64,000 nt of DNA from Streptacidiphilus neutrinimicus (lineage in GTDB: Bacteria > Actinomycetota > Actinomycetes > Streptomycetales > Streptomycetaceae): positions 3,907 through 67,906 of the forward strand of contig NZ_BBPO01000022.1 of the NCBI RefSeq assembly GCF_000787815.1. Reading direction: 5' to 3'. This document shows, in pieces, positions 41,048 through 57,009 of the stretch (position 1 is its first letter; each line of letters opens with the position of its first letter). The notes beneath the pieces were generated by a model. That model searched no databases, had not been told where the DNA came from, and saw only the letters and a program-made list of their open reading frames with translations. Made by a program: the position numbers and the translations under genes.

Positions 41048-42409
41048 TCAGGAGCTGGTCTCGACCCGCTCCGCGTAGCGCCTCCCGAGCTCGGCCCAGT
41101 GACGGTCCAGCAGGGCGGGCGACACCTGGGTGCCGTACTCGGCGGCCAGGTACTCGCTCAGCTGACGCGGGTCCGGCTCCTGGTTGTAGGTGTCCATGAA
41201 CGAGGTGAGGGCCTCGAAGTACAGGTCCAGCGGCTCCTCGCCCTCCCCCTCGCGCTGCGGCGCGAACCAGGCCTCCGGGCCGGGCGGCGGGTACGGGGGC
41301 TGTTGGTTGGGCAGCCAGCCGATGCCGCGGGTCGAGGGGTCGGCCGAGCCGGCCTCCTGGTCCTCGCCGCCGACAGGCTGTCCGGCTTGGTCCGGCACGT
41401 TCAGCAGGCGCCGGTGCCGGTTGCGGACGACGGTCTGCAGCGTGTTGACCACCAGCGGGTCCACCGCGGGCTGTGCCTCGGGCTGGGGCTGCTCCGGCGA
41501 CTGCGGCTGGGCCTGCTGCGGCTGCCGGTGCTGCGGCTGGGCCTGCTGGGAGTGCGGCTGCTGAGACTGGGGCTGCGCGTACGGCCGAACGGGTGAGCCG
41601 AACGCCTCCGCCTGCTCCAGCGGCTGGGTCTGCTCCACCGGCTGGGTCTGGTCCGCCGGCTGCGGATGCGGCGCGGTGTGCGGCAGCGGGGCCTCCAGCG
41701 CGGGGGCCACGATGGGGTCGACCTCCCGGAAGTCCCGGTGGGCGCGGACCACGTCCAGGTCGAGCGGGACGCCGTAGCGGGCCAGCTTGAGCGGCAGCAG
41801 CAGCTCCAGGGGGGCACGGTAGCGCCAGCCGCGGCCGTACTGGGCGCGCAGGTGCGTCCGGTAGACGAGCCGGTTCTGCTCCAGACGGATGACCTCGTCG
41901 TACGAGCGCAGCTCCCACAGCTTCATCCGCCGCCAGAGCACGAAGGTCGGCAGCGGGGAGAGGATCCAGCGGAACAGCCGGACCGACTCCATGTAGCGGT
42001 CAGCGGTGATGTCCGCGATCCGCCCGACGGCGTGCCGCGCCGCCTCGACGACCACGATGAAGAGCAGCGGGATGATCGCGTGCATCCCCATCGCCAGCGG
42101 GTCGCCGACGGAGGAGGCCGCGTTGAAGACGATGGTGCCGACGGTCAGCGTCCAGGCCGCCTGACGCAGCAGCGGGAACGGGATGCGCAGCCAGGTGAGC
42201 ACCAGGTCGAGCGCCAGCAGCACGGCGATGCCGACGTCGACGCCGATCGGGAACACGTAGGCGAAGAGTCCGAAGCCCTTGCGTGTGGCAAGCACGCGGA
42301 CGGCGGAGTAGGAGCCTGCGAAACCGATGCCGGCGATGATGAAAGCGCCGGCGGCCACCACACCGATGAGGGTGCGGTGGGTCTTGGTTATCACGGGGCG
42401 GTCGGCCAT
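41048..42409 (-). CDS. DUF2637 domain membrane protein with Gln/Pro-rich linker
   Basis: This 453-residue protein has four membrane helices (about residues 12-35, 45-68, 78-100 and 106-128) forming the DUF2637 domain, shared with plasmid Spd/transfer-region and chromosomal actinobacterial proteins. A cytoplasmic region with basic helices follows, then a low-complexity Gln/Pro/Ala segment (about 245-310), then a C-terminal winged-helix-like segment (DPRQLSEYLAAEYGTQVSPALLDRHWAEL). A membrane-tethered DNA-binding role is plausible but unproven. It is divergent from the DUF2786 gene. Confidence 0.8.
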   Translation of the reverse strand: MADRPVITKTHRTLIGVVAAGAFIIAGIGFAGSYSAVRVLATRKGFGLFAYVFPIGVDVGIAVLLALDLVLTWLRIPFPLLRQAAWTLTVGTIVFNAASSVGDPLAMGMHAIIPLLFIVVVEAARHAVGRIADITADRYMESVRLFRWILSPLPTFVLWRRMKLWELRSYDEVIRLEQNRLVYRTHLRAQYGRGWRYRAPLELLLPLKLARYGVPLDLDVVRAHRDFREVDPIVAPALEAPLPHTAPHPQPADQTQPVEQTQPLEQAEAFGSPVRPYAQPQSQQPHSQQAQPQHRQPQQAQPQSPEQPQPEAQPAVDPLVVNTLQTVVRNRHRRLLNVPDQAGQPVGGEDQEAGSADPSTRGIGWLPNQQPPYPPPGPEAWFAPQREGEGEEPLDLYFEALTSFMDTYNQEPDPRQLSEYLAAEYGTQVSPALLDRHWAELGRRYAERVETSS

Positions 42410-42541
42410 GGGGCGTGCTCGCTTCGTGTTGGTCGCTGGGGGCCTTTGAGGGGAGACAGCTTGCCATACCGGTGTGCCGGGCTGGTGATCGCGTGGGGTC
42501 TGATCTTCGAGCAGCGGCTGGCGGCTTGAGACACTGGGGGT

Positions 42542-43759
42542 ATGAGCAGGGATTCAGGGACGCGCGAGCTGGTCGCGCAGGCGCTGGCGGACACCCGGTA
42601 CGCACTGCCGCGGCAGGCCGAGCGGACCGTCGAGGACTGGGCCTCGCGGCTCTCCGCACAGGGCGCCGAGCGTGCCGACGTCGACCGTGAACTCCTGCGC
42701 CAGGCAGAGGAGTTGCTCGGTTCCATGTGGTCGCGCGGCTTCTGGCGGCCGGCCGACGTGGTCAGGCTCACGCGTCGGCAGTTGAGGCCGGCCCACGTCT
42801 CCCTGGCCGTCGGCCTGATCGCGGCCGAGGCCCGGCGCTACTCCCCCGCGGCGTTCGACCGCCGTTGGACGGAGCAACTGCGCGAGATCGACGCGGAGCG
42901 GCCCGACTGGGCGGAGGACTCCGCCTGGCTCGGCGAGACGGCCGCGCGGCTGCGGCTGGACCGCTTCTCCGCACTGATCCACCTGCTGGAGCTGCTGCGC
43001 CTGTGGGGCACCGCCCCGGTGCTGACCCAGGTGGGCCCGGTCCCCGGCTCCGACGCCCCGCTCACCGCCCCGGTGCCGGGCGAACCGAAGCAGCTGGCGC
43101 GCATCCGCGCGCTGCTGGCCAAGGCGGAGGCGACGACCTACGCCGAGGAGGCGGAGGCCTTCACCGCCAAGGCACAGGAACTGATGGCCCGTCATAGCAT
43201 CGACGAGGCGCTGCTCGCCGCGCGCAGCGGGGACCGCACCCTGCCCGCGGCGATCCGGGTGGGGATCGACAACCCCTACGAGTCGGCCAAGGCGCTCCTC
43301 CTGGACGCGGTGGCCTCCGCGAACCGCTCCCAGGCGGTCTGGGACAAGCACAACGGCTTCTGCACGGTCGTCGGCTTCGAGGCGGACCTGGACGCGGTGG
43401 AGCTGCTGTTCACCTCCCTGCTGGTCCAGGGGGTGGCCGCGATGAACAGCGGCAGGGTCCAGCAGGGCGGCCGCAGCAAGGCGTTCCGCCAGTCCTTCCT
43501 GGTCGCCTACGCCAGCCGCATCCGCGAGCGGCTGAACGCCGCGACGGCCCAGGCGGAGGCGGAGACCACGGCCGGCAACCTCCTGCCGGTCCTCGCGGCC
43601 CGCCAGGAGGCCGTGGAGGAGCAGACGCTGGCGCTCTTCCCCAGCATCAAGAAGGGCCGCGCCATCCGCGTCTCGGACCTGGACGGCTGGGAGCAGGGGC
43701 GGGCCGCGGCGGACCGGGCTCAGTTGCACGGCCGGCGGCGCGAGGAACTGCGCCCCTGA
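42542..43759 (+). CDS. DUF2786 domain protein, function unknown
   Basis: This 405-residue soluble protein contains the DUF2786 signature IRALLAKAEATTYAEEAEAFTAKAQELMARHSIDEALL near residues 183-220. Downstream, SFLVAYASRIRERLNAAT and a helical tail belong to the companion DUF7168-like region. No enzymatic residues are evident. GACACT (42530-42535) lies 6 nt before the ATG and GGGGG directly precedes it, so either a leaderless or a short-leader mRNA is possible. It converges on rpoC across a strong terminator. Confidence 0.85.
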   Translation: MSRDSGTRELVAQALADTRYALPRQAERTVEDWASRLSAQGAERADVDRELLRQAEELLGSMWSRGFWRPADVVRLTRRQLRPAHVSLAVGLIAAEARRYSPAAFDRRWTEQLREIDAERPDWAEDSAWLGETAARLRLDRFSALIHLLELLRLWGTAPVLTQVGPVPGSDAPLTAPVPGEPKQLARIRALLAKAEATTYAEEAEAFTAKAQELMARHSIDEALLAARSGDRTLPAAIRVGIDNPYESAKALLLDAVASANRSQAVWDKHNGFCTVVGFEADLDAVELLFTSLLVQGVAAMNSGRVQQGGRSKAFRQSFLVAYASRIRERLNAATAQAEAETTAGNLLPVLAARQEAVEEQTLALFPSIKKGRAIRVSDLDGWEQGRAAADRAQLHGRRREELRP

Positions 43760-43780
43760 AGGCGTCGCACCTGAACGCCG

Positions 43781-43812
43781 GAGGCCCGGCTCCCCTCGGG
43801 GAGCCGGGCCTC
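43781..43812. terminator. bidirectional terminator between the DUF2786 gene and rpoC
   Basis: A 15-bp stem (GAGGCCCGGCTCCCC at 43781-43795 against 43798-43812) closes on a CTCG-type tetraloop. It lies 14 bp past the rpoC stop and 21 bp past the convergent gene. Confidence 0.85.
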
Positions 43813-43826
43813 TGTGTCTGCGGCTG

Positions 43827-47726
<3,900 letters not shown>

Positions 47727-47852
47727 TCTCGTCAATCCCTTTCGTCACCCCAGAAAGCGGGGCGGGGGTCGAAAACGTCTGTCTGGTCTGAAAGGGGGGC
47801 CTGGGGGTCGAAGGGCCGGCCTTGCTTGAAGTGGAGGCCGGCCCTACCCCTG

Positions 47853-51326
<3,474 letters not shown>

Positions 51327-51981
51327 GAGGGGGTCCTTCCGAGGGCTCGGACTCACTACGCGCGTACCGGGCCCGCCCGTCTCACGGGTAGCATCCGCGC
51401 TCTCGCACCGAACCCTCAGACAGGGGATCTTCCCTGTTCAGAGGCGGTGCGCGGGCGGGGTGCCACCCCTGGTCGGGGCAGCGCAGACTCCGGGCGACGA
51501 GTCACGGAGCAGCTAAAAGGCAGCGCAAAGGGACAGTGTAGCCACAGGCTGCACTGCTGTCCAGTCCGGATTCGGAGACCGAATCTCAGAACTCCCTACC
51601 TCGCGGGACGCCCCCTCCCGGGGACGTCCTCAGGCGGTCACTTCGTCGCCGGGGGAATGCTTCCCCTCAGACGGCGAATCCATGCCTTCTCTGGTGCCTT
51701 CGCTCAAGACCTCGCGTCCTGAGAATTGCGCGCTGCTGGCCGTTCGTCAAGGGCACCGGGGCTCTCACCTCGGTTACGGACCGACATCACCCCTGCTGAG
51801 CGCCGACGACGATCACCATACTCCCGCCCGCTGACAGCGGAGCACCCACGCTAGACCAGATGGCCTGAATCGGACCGTTCCGGACATAAACAAACCGGGG
51901 CGATCACTCCAAAGAGTGATCGCCCCGGTTCGGCAGAGCGCTCGCGCTCCGATCCCCGGAGGGATCGGGCCGCGAAAGGTC
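51327..51981 (-). promoter_or_regulatory. rplL-rpoB spacer: terminator, two promoters and rpoB leader
   Basis: On the minus strand the spacer holds the rplL terminator, promoter P1 (TTGACG 51745-51750, 17 nt, AATTCT 51722-51727) and promoter P2 (TGGACA 51558-51563, 17 nt, TACACT 51535-51540). P2 would start near 51528 and leave a leader of about 200 nt. GC-rich stems such as the one near 51607-51628 occur between them. No reading frame stands out. Confidence 0.6.
51893..51930 (-). terminator. rplL terminator / rplL-rpoB attenuator
   Basis: A perfect 17-bp stem (AACCGGGGCGATCACTC at 51893-51909 against 51914-51930) with a 4-nt loop is followed on the minus strand by TGTTTATGTCC. It lies 52 bp past the rplL stop and looks like an efficient intrinsic terminator. 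Confidence 0.85.
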
Positions 51982-52365
51982 TTACTTGACCTCGACCGAA
52001 GCGCCGGCGGCCTTGAGCGCGTCGGCGGCCTTGTCAGCGGCCTCCTTGTTGACCTTCTCGAGCAGCGGCTTCGGCGCACCGTCGACGAGGTCCTTGGCCT
52101 CCTTCAGGCCCAGGGAGGTCAGCTCACGCACGACCTTGATGACCTGGATCTTCTTGTCGCCGGCACCGGTGAGGATGACGTCGAACTCGTCCTTCTCCTC
52201 AGCGGCCTCGGCAACCGGGGCACCCGGAACACCGGCGGCAACCGCGACCGGGGCGGCGGCGGTGACGTCGAACTTCTCCTCGAAGGCCTTCACGAACTCG
52301 GAGAGCTCGATGAGGGTCATCTCCTCGAACTGCGCGAGCAGGTCGTCCTGGCTGAGCTTCGCCAT
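51982..52365 (-). CDS. rplL: 50S ribosomal protein L7/L12 (bL12)
   Basis: This 127-residue stalk protein has the dimerising N-terminus ([24 protein letters not shown]-type), an Ala/Val hinge and the C-terminal domain ([28 protein letters not shown]) that binds elongation factors. It follows rplJ by 78 bp. Confidence 0.98.
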   Translation of the reverse strand: MAKLSQDDLLAQFEEMTLIELSEFVKAFEEKFDVTAAAPVAVAAGVPGAPVAEAAEEKDEFDVILTGAGDKKIQVIKVVRELTSLGLKEAKDLVDGAPKPLLEKVNKEAADKAADALKAAGASVEVK

Positions 52366-52443
52366 GATTGGCGTCCTTCCACTAAGTCGGCTGGTGCCGG
52401 ATGTAATGAACGGCGGGCGTGCACGGCCCGCTGCGAGAACGGA

Positions 52444-53016
52444 TTACTCCGCGGCGGGAGCCTCGTCCTCGACGGCGGGGGCCGGCGTACCGGCACCGCC
52501 CTGCTCCTCGACCTTGGCGCGCAGCGCCTCGACCGTGCGAACAAGCTTCGACGGCAGAGCCTGGAAGAGCGCGGCAGCCGAGGACTGCTTGGCCTTCATG
52601 GCGCCGGCGAGCTTGGAGAGCAGCACCTCGCGGGACTCGAGGTCCGCGAGCTTCTTGATGTCGTCACCGGTCAGCGGCTTGCCGTCAAGCACACCGCCCT
52701 TGATGACGAGCGCCGGGTTCTCCTTGGCGAAGTCACGCAGAGCCTTGGCCGACTCCACCGGGTCACCGGTGACGAAGGCGACAGCCGTCGGACCGGTGAA
52801 CAGGTCGTCGAGCTGGGTGATCCCGACCTCGTTGGCCGCGATCTTGGTCAGCGTGTTCTTCACCACGGCGTACTGGGCGTTGTCGCCGAGCGAGCGACGC
52901 AGCGTCTTCAGCTGCGCCACGGTCAGACCGCGGTACTCGGTCAGCACGGCCGCGTTCGAGCCGCGGAACTTGTCCGTGATCTCGGCAACGGCGGCAGCCT
53001 TGTCGGGCCTTGCCAT
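52444..53016 (-). CDS. rplJ: 50S ribosomal protein L10 (uL10)
   Basis: This 190-residue protein anchors L12 dimers. [40 protein letters not shown] and [12 protein letters not shown] are L10 motifs; a C-terminal helix and acidic tail follow. ATG 53016 is chosen because GGAGGCG lies upstream; 39 open codons before it belong to the leader. It usually autoregulates through its mRNA leader. Confidence 0.98.
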   Translation of the reverse strand: MARPDKAAAVAEITDKFRGSNAAVLTEYRGLTVAQLKTLRRSLGDNAQYAVVKNTLTKIAANEVGITQLDDLFTGPTAVAFVTGDPVESAKALRDFAKENPALVIKGGVLDGKPLTGDDIKKLADLESREVLLSKLAGAMKAKQSSAAALFQALPSKLVRTVEALRAKVEEQGGAGTPAPAVEDEAPAAE

Positions 53017-53331
53017 AGGCTTACGCCTCCTTCCGTGATGTCGATGCGTGGCCGACCAGAGAGTCGACCTGCTAAACCTGACTGCCGGAAGGAAAGCTTC
53101 GGTGGAACTACAAGAGCCCCGGCGCAGGCGCACGGGGCTCGACCTCCGCTCGACGCCGTGCGAACCCGCGCGACGGAGCGATGGGACAGAAGTCCTCGAA
53201 TCAACCTGCGCGGGTCACCCGCAGCTTTCGCTGTGCGGATCCTTCGGCTCTCGTCCACCCAGGGGCATACGGGAGCAACCAGCGGTCAGTGGCTTGCCTC
53301 GAGAGTACGTGACCGCCCGCCCGCGGAGCAA
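53017..53331 (-). promoter_or_regulatory. rplJ promoter and structured leader (putative L10 autoregulatory leader)
   Basis: TTGCTC (53326-53331) and TACTCT (53302-53307) on the minus strand, 18 nt apart, form a good promoter; transcription would start near 53295. The roughly 280-nt leader contains paired segments including an 8-bp stem (53114-53121 against 53133-53140) followed by TTGTAGTT, and a Pyr/Pur-rich segment before the GGAGGCG ribosome site. Position and length fit the L10 leader family, but I could not confirm its consensus. Confidence 0.55.
53114..53140 (-). terminator. possible attenuator in the rplJ leader
   Basis: GAGCCCCG (53114-53121) pairs with CGGGGCTC (53133-53140) around an 11-nt loop, and on the minus strand TTGTAGTT follows. 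It lies about 100 nt before the rplJ start. Confidence 0.45.
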
Positions 53332-53352
53332 ATCGCCCCCGGGCGGGCGGTC
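53311..53352 (-). terminator. lipoprotein-gene terminator
   Basis: A 13-bp stem (GACCGCCCGCCCG at 53311-53323 against 53340-53352) with a 16-nt loop lies 20 bp past the lipoprotein stop. It overlaps the spacer and -35 of the rplJ promoter. Confidence 0.7.
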
Positions 53353-53372
53353 GTCGAGCGGTCGTCGAGCCG

Positions 53373-54221
53373 TCAGCCCGTCGGCAGCAGCGTGGACATG
53401 TCCAGGGTGTCGCTCGCCGCCGGCGGCGTGACGGCGACCGGCGCGGTGCCGTAGTCGGTGTAGTCGATCGTCACGTTCATCGGCACGGACGAGGAGGCGG
53501 GCGTGCTCTCCTGCATACGGACCGGCAGGCTCTGGCTGTTGACCCAGAGGTCCACGTTCATGGTGCTGACGCCCAGCTTGCTGTCCTGCTGGATCAGGGA
53601 CTTCAGCTGCGGGTCCTGCTGGGCCGCGAGCTTGGCGAGGTCCACCGTGCCCGCGTAGTGGGTGGTGGAGACGCCGTCGACCGTCTCGGTGCCGACCCGC
53701 TTGATGTCGCCGGACGAGGTGAACAGCTTGACCTGCGTGGCCGGGTCCTGACCGTTGCTCTGGTTCAGCGACGAGGCCAGCGCCGCGTTCTTGGACAGGT
53801 CCAGCTTCATCCAGTGCTTGCCCTTGAGGTCGGCGGGCGCGCTGCCGGTGAAGCCCATGTACATGGTCGTGCCGGACATCATCATGTGCAGCGAGGTGCT
53901 GCCGCCCAGGCTGGCGGCCATGTCCGGGCTGTCCATGGTCATGTCGAGACCCACCGGGTTCCAGGAGACCTTGCCGTTCCCGGAGATGTTCACCTGCTTG
54001 CCCTGGGCGGTGACCTGCTCCTTCATCGTCATGCTGACCGAGGTGTACTTCTGGGTGGCCTGGGAGGCCGCCGACATCGCGTCGGCCACGCTCACCATCG
54101 GGACGGAGGCCGTGCTCGCCGTGCCGGACGCGGAGGCCTGCTTGCCGCCTCCGCAGGCCGACAGGCCGACGACGGCCAGGGCCACGGTGGCTGCGGCGGC
54201 GAGAGTACGGGTGTGACGCAT
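53373..54221 (-). CDS. secreted lipoprotein, LppX/LolA-like fold, function unknown
   Basis: This 282-residue protein has a signal peptide of 22 residues ending in the lipobox LSAC (Cys23 is the lipid anchor), a Ser/Thr/Ala-rich linker, then a repeated beta-strand domain with motifs such as GTTMYMGFTG, KHWMKLDLSK and VDLWVNSQSLPVRMQ. These resemble LppX/LprG/LolA-type lipid-binding lipoproteins. ATG 54221 follows AGGGGGA. A gene of this kind between rplA and rplJ is usual in streptomycetes. Ligand unknown. Confidence 0.85.
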   Translation of the reverse strand: MRHTRTLAAAATVALAVVGLSACGGGKQASASGTASTASVPMVSVADAMSAASQATQKYTSVSMTMKEQVTAQGKQVNISGNGKVSWNPVGLDMTMDSPDMAASLGGSTSLHMMMSGTTMYMGFTGSAPADLKGKHWMKLDLSKNAALASSLNQSNGQDPATQVKLFTSSGDIKRVGTETVDGVSTTHYAGTVDLAKLAAQQDPQLKSLIQQDSKLGVSTMNVDLWVNSQSLPVRMQESTPASSSVPMNVTIDYTDYGTAPVAVTPPAASDTLDMSTLLPTG

Positions 54222-54282
54222 GGGAATCCCCCTGTTCGCGAAGCGTGCGAACAACGACGCTACACCCGTCCTACGACGGCGA

Positions 54283-54325
54283 ACGGACCGGTACCGAGCC
54301 TCGATGAGGCTTGGTACCGGCCCGT
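54283..54325 (-). terminator. rplA terminator
   Basis: A 15-bp stem (CCGGTACCGAGCCTC at 54288-54302 against 54306-54320, one G-U pair) with a 3-nt loop can extend by four more pairs (54283-54286 with 54322-54325). It lies 34 bp past the rplA stop and separates rplK-rplA from the lipoprotein gene. Confidence 0.75.
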
Positions 54326-54359
54326 TACAGACCTACGGTCCTACGGCGATCCGGGGGGA

Positions 54360-55082
54360 TCAGACCGCCGCAGGGTCCTCCTCGACGAGGAGGTTGCGGG
54401 TGCGGTTCGGGTCCACCTGGATGCCCGGGCCCATCGTCGTGCTGACGGCGACCTTCTTGATGTAGCGGCCCTTGGCGGCGGACGGCTTGGCCCGGAGGAC
54501 CTCCTCGAGCGCCGCGGCGTAGTTCTCGACCAGCTTCTCGGTGTCGAAGGAGGTCTTGCCGATGATCAGGTGCAGGTTCGAGTGCTTGTCGACGCGGAAC
54601 TCGATCTTGCCGCCCTTGATCTCCGTGACAGCCTTCGCCACGTCGACGGTGACGGTGCCGGTCTTCGGGTTCGGCATCAGACCACGGGGACCGAGCACGC
54701 GGCCGAGGCGGCCGACCTTGCCCATGAGGTCCGGGGTGGCGACGACGGCGTCGAAGTCCAGGCGACCCTTGGCGACCTCGTCGATCAGCTCGTCGGCGCC
54801 GACGATGTCGGCGCCCGCAGCCTCCGCGGCCGCGGCACGGTCACCGGTCGCGAAGACCAGGACCCGGGCGGTCTTGCCGGTGCCGTGCGGGAGGTTCACG
54901 GTGCTGCGGACCATCTGGTCGGCCTTGCGCGGGTCGACACCCAGGCGCATGGCCACCTCGACGGTCGCGTCGAACTTGGTGGTGGAGGTCTCCTTGGCGA
55001 GGCGGATGGCCTCGAGGGGGGCGTACAGACGCTCGCGGTCGACCTTGGCGGCCGCGGCAGTCAGAGCCTTGCTGCGCTTCAC
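54360..55082 (-). CDS. rplA: 50S ribosomal protein L1 (uL1)
   Basis: This 240-residue stalk protein carries the L1 signatures [39 protein letters not shown] and [18 protein letters not shown] 55082 is chosen because AGGAG lies upstream and homologues start at MKRSKAL. In E. coli L1 represses rplK-rplA translation. It follows rplK by 97 bp. Confidence 0.98.
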   Translation of the reverse strand: MKRSKALTAAAAKVDRERLYAPLEAIRLAKETSTTKFDATVEVAMRLGVDPRKADQMVRSTVNLPHGTGKTARVLVFATGDRAAAAEAAGADIVGADELIDEVAKGRLDFDAVVATPDLMGKVGRLGRVLGPRGLMPNPKTGTVTVDVAKAVTEIKGGKIEFRVDKHSNLHLIIGKTSFDTEKLVENYAAALEEVLRAKPSAAKGRYIKKVAVSTTMGPGIQVDPNRTRNLLVEEDPAAV

Positions 55083-55179
55083 TGCTGCTCCTACTGGATT
55101 TCTTGGCGTGGAGTCGTGGTTGCTGCGGACCGCGCCCGGCCCTACCACGGGAAAAGCTCTGTCGAGCCTGAGCCGCAGC

Positions 55180-55614
55180 TCAGCCCTCGACGGTGATGCC
55201 CATCGAACGAGCGGTACCGGCGATGATGCGCTCGGCCATCTCGATGTCGTTCGCGTTCAGGTCGGGCATCTTGGTGGTGGCGATCTCGCGGACCTGGGCG
55301 GCCGTGATCTTGGCGACCTTGGTCTTGTGCGGCTCGCCGGAGCCCTTCTCCACGCCCGCGGCCTTCAGGATGAGGCGAGCGGCCGGCGGAGTCTTGGTGA
55401 TGAAGGTGAAGGAACGGTCCTCGTAGACCGTGATCTCCACCGGCACGACCATGCCACGCTGCGACTCGGTCGCGGCGTTGTAGGCCTTGCAGAACTCCAT
55501 GATGTTGACGCCGTGCTGACCCAGGGCCGGGCCGACGGGCGGCGCGGGGTTGGCCGCACCGGCGTTGATCTGGAGCTTGATAAGCCCCGTGACCTTCTTC
55601 TTCTTGGGAGGCAT
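55180..55614 (-). CDS. rplK: 50S ribosomal protein L11 (uL11)
   Basis: This 144-residue factor-site protein has the N-terminal Pro-rich region [20 protein letters not shown] where thiostrepton-resistance changes map; it looks wild type. [14 protein letters not shown] and [14 protein letters not shown] complete the L11 pattern. A TATTCT -10 lies about 120 bp upstream. Confidence 0.98.
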
Positions 55615-55731
55615 GCTCTCTCCGGGTCCTTACGAGAGGTGTTCCCGACCGGCGTGCGTCAGCGCACCGGCGGGGCCTTGGATGATCGTGTGGCGCCGGG
55701 CACACGGCCGACAGCGCACACACATCGAACC

Positions 55732-55737
55732 AGAATA
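55732..55737 (-). promoter_or_regulatory. rplK-rplA promoter -10 element
   Basis: TATTCT on the minus strand, identical to the rplM -10, lies about 118 nt before rplK. No clear -35 was found in the G-rich sequence upstream. The location fits the start of the rplK-rplA unit after the nusG terminator. Confidence 0.5.
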
Positions 55738-55766
55738 GCCCGAGACCCCCGCCGCCCCGAAATCGC

Positions 55767-56039
55767 TTACCTGCCGAGCAGCCGCTCCACGCCCTCCGCC
55801 AGCCCGCCCAGTGCCCGCGCCGCGCCCTCCGGCCCCGCCCGGACCGGCGGCGGCACCGCGTCCCGAGCCGCCCGCCGTCCGATCGACGCCCGGGACGCCT
55901 CGACCGACGGCGGCGCTCCGTCGGGCGGGGCGGGCTCGGTCCGCACGAACTCCTCCGGCGTCAGATCCCGGCCGTAGCCTCCGCGCAGGAACCGGCGCGG
56001 GCAGCTCCCCGCCGCCCGGGGATCAGCCCCACTCCTCAA
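55767..56039 (-). CDS. hypothetical small protein between nusG and rplK (low confidence)
   Basis: A 90-codon frame on the operon strand has about 90% G/C in third codon positions and a plausible composition (for example RDLTPEEFVRTEPAPPDG and a helical, acidic C-terminus GPEGAARALGGLAEGVERLLGR). Its only available start is TTG 56039, placed right after the nusG terminator with no ribosome site. It could be a real small gene, a truncated remnant, or a chance frame in GC-rich DNA. No known domain was recognised. Confidence 0.3.
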   Translation of the reverse strand: MRSGADPRAAGSCPRRFLRGGYGRDLTPEEFVRTEPAPPDGAPPSVEASRASIGRRAARDAVPPPVRAGPEGAARALGGLAEGVERLLGR

Positions 56040-56046
56040 CGACGGA

Positions 56047-56073
56047 ACCCCGCACCCCTCATGGGTGCGGGGT
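56047..56073 (-). terminator. nusG rho-independent terminator
   Basis: An 11-bp stem (ACCCCGCACCC at 56047-56057 against 56063-56073) with a 5-nt loop lies 33 bp past the nusG stop. It ends the secE-nusG unit. Confidence 0.75.
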
Positions 56074-56106
56074 CCGCGGCTGTCCGCCGAAGCGGCCCGG
56101 CGTGGA

Positions 56107-56904
56107 TCAGTCGTTCTTGGCGATCTGGTCGAAGGAGAGCTCGACCGGGGTCTCCCGGCCGAAGATCTCGACCAGGCCCTTGACCTTCTTCGAGTCCGGG
56201 TTGATCTCGTTGATGGTCGCCTGCAGCGTGGCGAAGGGGCCGTCGGTGACGGTGACCGAGTCGCCGACCTCGAAGTCCAGGACCTGGACCTCCGCGGGAC
56301 GGACCGGGCTCGGCTTGCCGGCCTCCTTGGCGGCGGCGCGCTCGACGTCCGGAGCCAGCATCTTGACGACCTCGTCCAGCGTCAGCGGGTACGGGTCGTA
56401 GGCGTTGCCGACGAAGCCGGTGACACCGGGGGTGTTGCGGACCACGCCCCAGGACTCGTTGGTGAGGTCCATGCGCACCAGGACGTAGCCGGGGAGCTTG
56501 TTCTGGCGGATGGTCTTCCGGTCGCCGTTCTTGATCTGGACGACCTCTTCCTGCGGCACCTCGGCCTGGTAGATGTAGTCCTCGACGTTCAGCGAGACCG
56601 CGCGCTGCTCCAGGTTCGCCTTGACGCGGTTCTCGTAGCCCGCGTAGGTGTGGATGACGTACCACTCGCCGGGGGCGGTGCGCAGCTCCTCGCGGAACGC
56701 GGCCACGGGGTCGATCTCCACACCGTCGTCCTCGGTGACGGTGGAGCCGGACTCCTCGAAGGCCTCCGTCGCCTCGGACTCGTCCTCGCTGACCACGGTC
56801 ACGGCCTCTTCCTCCGCGGAGCGGCCGGCCGTTTCCTCGGCAGCCTCGACCTCGTCGACGTCCGCGCCGCTGTCGACGATCTCCTCGAAGTGGGACTCAG
56901 ACAC
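56107..56904 (-). CDS. nusG: transcription termination/antitermination protein NusG
   Basis: This protein of about 265 residues has a long acidic N-terminal extension (Glu/Asp/Ala-rich, about 85 residues) typical of streptomycetes. The NGN domain follows ([47 protein letters not shown]), and the KOW domain ends it ([36 protein letters not shown]). GTG 56904 ([10 protein letters not shown]) has AGGAAGA upstream; an in-frame GTG at 56946 is alternative. NusG links RNA polymerase to S10 and Rho. It follows secE. Confidence 0.95.
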   Translation of the reverse strand: MSESHFEEIVDSGADVDEVEAAEETAGRSAEEEAVTVVSEDESEATEAFEESGSTVTEDDGVEIDPVAAFREELRTAPGEWYVIHTYAGYENRVKANLEQRAVSLNVEDYIYQAEVPQEEVVQIKNGDRKTIRQNKLPGYVLVRMDLTNESWGVVRNTPGVTGFVGNAYDPYPLTLDEVVKMLAPDVERAAAKEAGKPSPVRPAEVQVLDFEVGDSVTVTDGPFATLQATINEINPDSKKVKGLVEIFGRETPVELSFDQIAKND

Positions 56905-57009
56905 GTTGGCTGCTTCTTCCTGCTTGTTGCGATCGGTGGATTCCACGATACCGAAGCAACGGTAGCGGAGCGCCCGGACAACGGGGCGAACCGCTGAGGA
57001 GGCGGAGGA

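Noticed and set aside
53017-53133. A longer N-terminus for L10 extending to 53133
   Set aside because: The 39 extra codons are leader sequence; GGAGGCG lies directly before ATG 53016, which is the family start.
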